Assembly (NCBI GenBank): GCA_002412705.1
Contig: DHVO01000153.1
Coordinates: 1-14,713 of the forward strand
DNA: 14,713 bases
Origin: Bacteroidales bacterium UBA5206
GTDB lineage: Bacteria; Bacteroidota; Bacteroidia; Bacteroidales; Tenuifilaceae
Reading direction: 5' to 3'
Below the pieces are notes generated by a model, which saw nothing but the letters and a program-made list of their open reading frames with translations, did not search any database and had not been told where the DNA came from. Shown piece by piece: positions 7,593 to 12,194 of the stretch. The position numbers and the translations under genes were made by a program. Within the stretch, counting starts at the first letter, position 1, and every line of letters starts with the position of its first letter.

Positions 7593-9983
7593 ATGAACCA
7601 GCTGAAAGGCATGAACTTTTTGAGAAATCTAAAAATGGGACAAAGAATTCAACTCTTTGTCTTTCTCACTGTGGTGGCAACCTACACCATGTCGGGCATC
7701 GTGCTTTCATACCTCTCGGTGAGTAGAGCCAAATCTACCTCAGAAAAGCAAATGAGCGTTTATGTTGATAACCTTGAGGGTATGATAGACCTACAGGAGA
7801 GCATCACAAAAAACGGATTGGATCAAGCCGACTTTTCAGCACTCAAAAATCATTTCTATAAAGCCGCCTTTCACAAAACCGACTTCCCATTTATACTTAG
7901 CAACAACGGCAAGTACCTACTTCATATAACCAAGGAGGATCAAAGAATCCCAAAGGATTTGTTTATTCAAATTTCCAACAACCCCGACAAAAGGGGATAC
8001 CTTACCATTGAATCGGCCAAAGGAACAGAAGTTATCTACTACAAGTACCTTAGCAACTACGACATTTACCTTGGCATTAGCACTCCAGACAGCGAAGTAA
8101 TTGAAAGCGTTGCTCAGAACCGTAGCGTTATGATTCTGGTTGTAATTATAGCCATAAGCCTTTTCTTTGTTATTGTTTCTCTAATTATTAAGCCTATAAC
8201 AAGAACCATCCAGCAAGTTAATAGCTCAATAAAAAAGATGGCTCTTGGACTTGAGGGCGACAGGTTAGAGCGGATACAAAATGACGAGCTAGGTCAAATT
8301 ATTGGCTCCCTAAATACCCTAACCGAGGGCTTGAGCAGAACGTCACACTTCGCCAAAGAGCTTGGTAACAAACATCTAAACGCAGAGTTTAGCCCACTTA
8401 GCACCGACGATATACTGGGCAACTCCCTGCTGGCCATGCGCGATAGCCTTAAAGTTGCAGAACAGGAAGAGAAGCGCCGCAAACAGGAGGACGAAACCAG
8501 AAGCTGGATTACATCGGGTCTTGCCATGTTTGGTGATATTCTTAGGCAGAACAATAACAACCTATCACATCTTGCCGATAGCGTTACTCAGAACCTAGTG
8601 AACTACCTAAATGCCAACCAAGGCGGGCTATTCATTTATAACAACGAGGACACTTCAAATCCTCACCTAGAACTTGTATCGGCATTTGCATACAATCGCA
8701 AAAAGTTCTTCGAAAAAACGATTGCCCTTAACGAAGGTCTTATTGGAACATGTGCCGTTGAGAAAAACACCATTTACCTAAAGGAGATTCCCAGCGGTTA
8801 CATTGCAATTACCTCGGGACTTGGCGAAGCCACTCCAACATCGCTACTCATAGTTCCGCTTAAACTGGAAGACACAATATTTGGTGTGATAGAGATAGCC
8901 TCATTCACAGAGTTCAACCAACATGAGATAGAGTTTGTTGAGAAGATAGGCGAAAGCATTGCCTCTACGCTCTACTCCGTTAAAAACGCCATACGTACCA
9001 ACCAGTTGCTGGAGCAGTCGCAGCAACAGCGCGAAGAGATGGCCGCACAGGAGGAAGAGATGCGCCAAAACATGGAGGAGATGCAGGCCACCCAGGAAGA
9101 AATGGCACGCAAGACCATCGAAATGGAGGGCATTTCAAAGGCTATAGATCAGGCTCTTATTTACTGCGAACTGGACGAAGAGGCAAACATTTTCCTTCCC
9201 AACGATAATCTTGCAGTCGCAATGGGCTACCCTAAGCATGAGCTAGATGGGTTAAACCTTAGCGAGTTGGTACACATTAGCAACAAAAAGGAAATTGCCG
9301 CAATTCGTAATGAAATAGCACAAGGCTCACCCTACAAGGGAACCTTACGCATGCTCACTCGCGATGGCATAGATTTATACCTACACATAAACGTAAGTCC
9401 CACCTTCGACGATATGGGTGGTATTTACAAAATCATTCTAATTGGGCAAGATATTACTGAAAGCAAACTACTTGAGATAAAGGCCCAAAAGCAAGCCGAC
9501 GAGATAGAGGCAAATCTGGCAGAGCTACAGGCCGAGCAGGAAATTGCCCGCATGAAAGAGAACGACATAAAGGGTTTACTCCAAGCACTGGACACAACAT
9601 GCCTAATCACAGAAATTGAACTTTCTGGAAAAATCACCTATATAAATAATAAGAATGTAGAAACACTGGGTGATCCAAAAGATAAGATTGAAGGTAAGTA
9701 CCACCGCGATTTGGATGGCCTTGCAAAGAAAAGCCCTAAAGATTACGAGGCATTCTGGAACAGCCTACTCTCTGGAATTTCGCAGAATAGGGTGTTTAGC
9801 CTAACTGTAAATGGACTTGAGAAATGGATATCGGAGCACTACACTCCTGTAACCGACGATAACGGGAATGTAACCAAGGTAATAAACATTGGCTTCGACA
9901 TTACCGACAGCAAGGAAAAGGAGAAGGAGATGCAACGCCTTATTTCTGAAATAGCGCAGCTCAAAAAAGACAACAATAAATAA
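7593..9983 (+). CDS. Membrane receptor: Cache-like sensor, tandem HAMP, GAF, coiled coil, PAS, PAS, no output domain
   Basis: A 796-residue transmembrane sensor. Domains in order: TM1 (about 19-41); a periplasmic segment of about 130 residues with a small Cache-like strand pattern (FPFILSNNGKYLLH, then YYKYLSNYDIYLGIS); TM2 (179-199); HAMP (200-250) and a second HAMP-like unit (about 253-290, with DDILGNSLLAMRDSL); GAF (about 315-465, with EIPSGYIAITSGLG); a Glu/Gln/Met-rich coiled coil (470-515); PAS (about 515-628); a coil; PAS (about 660-775); and a terminal coil. The coil carries EEMQAT (495-500), the classical MCP methylation pattern Glu-Glu-x-x-Ala-Thr. I see no histidine-kinase, GGDEF, PP2C or MCP hairpin domain, so signalling must pass to partners. 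Its HAMP2/GAF/coil block resembles that of the SpoIIE protein at 12195, a likely partner or paralog. Confidence 0.9.
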   Translation: MNQLKGMNFLRNLKMGQRIQLFVFLTVVATYTMSGIVLSYLSVSRAKSTSEKQMSVYVDNLEGMIDLQESITKNGLDQADFSALKNHFYKAAFHKTDFPFILSNNGKYLLHITKEDQRIPKDLFIQISNNPDKRGYLTIESAKGTEVIYYKYLSNYDIYLGISTPDSEVIESVAQNRSVMILVVIIAISLFFVIVSLIIKPITRTIQQVNSSIKKMALGLEGDRLERIQNDELGQIIGSLNTLTEGLSRTSHFAKELGNKHLNAEFSPLSTDDILGNSLLAMRDSLKVAEQEEKRRKQEDETRSWITSGLAMFGDILRQNNNNLSHLADSVTQNLVNYLNANQGGLFIYNNEDTSNPHLELVSAFAYNRKKFFEKTIALNEGLIGTCAVEKNTIYLKEIPSGYIAITSGLGEATPTSLLIVPLKLEDTIFGVIEIASFTEFNQHEIEFVEKIGESIASTLYSVKNAIRTNQLLEQSQQQREEMAAQEEEMRQNMEEMQATQEEMARKTIEMEGISKAIDQALIYCELDEEANIFLPNDNLAVAMGYPKHELDGLNLSELVHISNKKEIAAIRNEIAQGSPYKGTLRMLTRDGIDLYLHINVSPTFDDMGGIYKIILIGQDITESKLLEIKAQKQADEIEANLAELQAEQEIARMKENDIKGLLQALDTTCLITEIELSGKITYINNKNVETLGDPKDKIEGKYHRDLDGLAKKSPKDYEAFWNSLLSGISQNRVFSLTVNGLEKWISEHYTPVTDDNGNVTKVINIGFDITDSKEKEKEMQRLISEIAQLKKDNNK
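9075..9092 (+). other. MCP-like methylation motif in the receptor coiled coil
   Basis: These codons encode EEMQAT (residues 495-500), matching the Glu-Glu-x-x-Ala-Ser/Thr consensus for CheR methylation in chemoreceptors. The motif lies in a predicted helix (about 470-515) between the GAF and first PAS domains and is flanked by further Glu pairs at 481-482, 487-489 and 502-503. That it is a substrate is inference from the motif and the adjacent cheR and cheB genes. Confidence 0.5.
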
Positions 9984-10000
9984 TTCACTCAATACAAGCA

Positions 10001-10831
10001 ATGATTAGATTTGAGATAGGCATAGTTGATACAAGAAACGTACTAAAGGCAATCCTTGATGCCTACGGTTACGATTTTAAGGATTATGCCCTAACCTCTT
10101 TTAAAAGAAGAATAGAACTCTTTGTTGCCAATGAGGGGCTAAGAGACATAGATACTTTAATAGGCCGATTACAGCAAAGCAAAGAGTACTTTGAACGATT
10201 CCTGCAAGCAATTACACCCGAAACAACGGAGATGTTTCGCGATCCATCGCTTTGGCGAAACCTTCGTGACCATATCCTTCCAGAGCTAACCAAGGGTACC
10301 ACCCGACCCAAAATTTGGGTTGCAGGGTTCGACTCGGGCGAAGAGCTATACTCTCTTGCCATAACCCTTAAAGAGATCAACTTGCTAAACGAGGTTCAGC
10401 TCTACTCCTCGTACATAAGCGACTTTACCTTGGAGAAGATTAAAGGTGGTGTTACCGACATAAAACAGCTTGAGGTTAACGAGGCAAACTACTCAAGACT
10501 AGAAGGAAAGGGATCCTTTGCCGATTACTACAAAACAGCAAATGGGGTAGCCTACCTAGACAATCAGCTAATACAGGGTGTTAACTTTGTTAAGCAAACA
10601 CCCGCCTTTGATCAAGGGCCAGGTGGTGTAAAGATGGTTCTATTCCGGAACCAATCCATTTACTTTAACCAGCTGCTCACGGACAGATCGATCAACGCAA
10701 TGTACAACGCCTTAGTACCAGGAGGTTACCTTATACTAGGCATAAAGGAATCCTTGGAAAATACAAACTCAAACAATAAATTTACCGTTGTTAACGAGTC
10801 TGACCAGATTTATAAGAAAAAAACACTATAA
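10001..10831 (+). CDS. Degenerate CheR-like protein (probable pseudo-methyltransferase)
   Basis: A 276-residue intact frame that aligns end to end with the CheR at 6747. It has the same N-domain (LTSFKRRIELFV, 31-42), MFRD (78-81) and the terminal GGYLILGIKES (241-251). The SAM-binding parts have decayed: the loop reads AGFDSGEE (108-115) instead of AGCSTGQE, the ATDLN element with its ribose-binding Asp is replaced by SSYIS (136-140, Tyr at the Asp position), and CRNVIIYFN has become FRNQSIYFN (215-223). The reading frame is otherwise undamaged and sits between co-directional genes with a 17-nt gap upstream and 6 nt downstream, so it looks selected and not dying. It may bind the receptor or CheR as a regulatory or scaffold subunit. 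Weak or altered catalysis cannot be excluded. Confidence 0.85.
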   Translation: MIRFEIGIVDTRNVLKAILDAYGYDFKDYALTSFKRRIELFVANEGLRDIDTLIGRLQQSKEYFERFLQAITPETTEMFRDPSLWRNLRDHILPELTKGTTRPKIWVAGFDSGEELYSLAITLKEINLLNEVQLYSSYISDFTLEKIKGGVTDIKQLEVNEANYSRLEGKGSFADYYKTANGVAYLDNQLIQGVNFVKQTPAFDQGPGGVKMVLFRNQSIYFNQLLTDRSINAMYNALVPGGYLILGIKESLENTNSNNKFTVVNESDQIYKKKTL

Positions 10832-10837
10832 CACTAA

Positions 10838-11395
10838 ATGTATAAAGCAGTTATCATAGGTGGTTCCGCAGGAAGTTTTCAGGTAATAACCCGAATTCTT
10901 CACTCGTTGCCCCCAACCTTCCCTCTTCCTGTTCTTTTAAGCCTGCATAGGCTAAAGCACGTAAGAAGTGGCTTTGTTGAAGCGCTTTCAATAAAATCGG
11001 GCATCCCTGTGCTTGAACCCGCCGATAAAGACCAAATAAAACCAGGGCGAGCCTACCTTGCACCTGCAAACTACCATATGTTTATTGAACTTGGTAACAA
11101 GATTGCTTTATCAACAGAGGAACCGGTAAATCATTCCAGGCCAAGTATAGACCTTTCCTTTGTTACTGCCGCGCAGGTTTATAGAGATAAACTTGTTGGA
11201 ATTATTCTTTCTGGGGCCAATAGAGATGGCGCCTACGGACTAAAAAAAGTAAAAGATTTAGGCGGCCTTACCATTGTGCAAGACCCACTTGAATGCCAAG
11301 TAAAAACAATGACCGAGGCATCAATGAAACTTACTAAGGTAGATCACGTTTACTCAACTAATGAGATAATAAAGTTCCTGCAAAGCATAAAATAA
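10838..11395 (+). CDS. cheB: CheB-type protein-glutamate methylesterase, catalytic domain only
   Basis: A 185-residue protein corresponding to the C-terminal half of CheB. The catalytic triad is present: Ser10 in IGGSAGS, His37 in SLHRLKH (where CheB usually has QHMP), and Asp130 in LSGANRDGAYGL (usually LTGMGxDGAxGL). The supporting elements AYLAPANYHM (72-81) and RPSID (101-105) also match. CheB hydrolyses the glutamyl methyl esters made by CheR and deamidates receptor glutamines. The usual N-terminal phospho-receiver is absent: the frame begins directly with the esterase strand, 6 nt after the preceding stop. Activation by CheA phosphorylation is therefore not possible in the usual way, and control would have to come from partner binding or receptor state. 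Confidence 0.9.
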   Translation: MYKAVIIGGSAGSFQVITRILHSLPPTFPLPVLLSLHRLKHVRSGFVEALSIKSGIPVLEPADKDQIKPGRAYLAPANYHMFIELGNKIALSTEEPVNHSRPSIDLSFVTAAQVYRDKLVGIILSGANRDGAYGLKKVKDLGGLTIVQDPLECQVKTMTEASMKLTKVDHVYSTNEIIKFLQSIK

Positions 11396-11401
11396 CGTAC
11401 C

Positions 11402-12193
11402 ATGAAGCAACTTAAACCACATTCAAGGTTAATTCCCTCGCTACTACTTGCGCTGCTGATGGTAGGCATTCTGCTGATATTTTTAGTTTACCACAACGCT
11501 CTTGTTGGCACCAACGCCAAGGCTAACGAAACGGGCGCCATTGTGTCTATTCTATTAAGTGCTGCCGTTGCCGTTGCTCTGTTTCTACAAACAACTAGAG
11601 TTATTAGCAAAAACCAGGGACTATCAGACGAAGTTGCCTCACTTAAACGTACAATAAAAGCATCGCAACAAAAGGAGGTTGTTGTTGAAACTACCACCGA
11701 AATTACCATTGACACAAATGCCGAGGCAGAAAAGTTAATTCCCAATGCAGAGGTTGACGATCAGGTTTCGTTCCTCGAGAAGCTACTCTCTAACATTGCA
11801 AAGCAACACGACATAGTACAAGGACTTGCTTACCTAAAGGATACAGAAACAGGTATATTTAGCTTTAAGGCTGGATATGCATTCTATACAGAAACAGCGC
11901 CACCAACCTACACCGAGGGTGAAACCCTTTCCGGGCAGGTAGCAAAAAACAAGCAGATCCTTAATATCTCCGATATCCCTAGCGATTATATCACAATACT
12001 TTCAGGTCTTGGAAAAGGTTCACCTAAGCATTTGCTAATTATTCCTATATTAGGGATCGATGAACAATGCATTGGAATAATAGAACTGGCATCATTCTCT
12101 CGCATTAACAGTGCAAACGAGGAGATTTTTGCCCTATTAGGAAAAAAGTTAGGCGTGCTTATTACCAATACCCATAAACACATTGAGGAATAG
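11402..12193 (+). CDS. Two-TM membrane protein with cytoplasmic GAF domain
   Basis: A 263-residue protein with two N-terminal membrane helices (about 10-31 and 43-63) joined by a short loop, a coiled-coil and Thr/Glu-rich linker (64-114), and one GAF domain (about 115-258). The GAF carries the same signature as the two other GAF proteins of the operon: DIPSDYITILSGLG (182-195 region), then PKHLLIIPI and GIIELASF. It has no catalytic output, no HAMP and no PAS, and ends soon after the GAF helix. It lacks the YNRKKF segment found in the other two GAFs, so its ligand may differ or be absent. With cheB 6 nt upstream and the SpoIIE gene 1 nt downstream, it is probably co-translated and may act as an adaptor that dimerises with the GAF of the receptor or phosphatase. 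The function is inferred from context. Confidence 0.82.
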   Translation: MKQLKPHSRLIPSLLLALLMVGILLIFLVYHNALVGTNAKANETGAIVSILLSAAVAVALFLQTTRVISKNQGLSDEVASLKRTIKASQQKEVVVETTTEITIDTNAEAEKLIPNAEVDDQVSFLEKLLSNIAKQHDIVQGLAYLKDTETGIFSFKAGYAFYTETAPPTYTEGETLSGQVAKNKQILNISDIPSDYITILSGLGKGSPKHLLIIPILGIDEQCIGIIELASFSRINSANEEIFALLGKKLGVLITNTHKHIEE

Positions 12194-12194
12194 T

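Noticed and set aside
7593..9983. Receptor as a hybrid histidine kinase or canonical MCP
   Set aside because: I looked for an H-box, N/G-boxes, a receiver and the MCP hairpin tip and found none; only HAMP, GAF, PAS and coils follow the second membrane helix.
10001..10831. Second cheR as a pseudogene
   Set aside because: The frame is full length with no stop or frameshift, and its spacing to neighbours is operon-like; only cofactor residues are altered, so it is kept as a CDS with doubtful catalysis.
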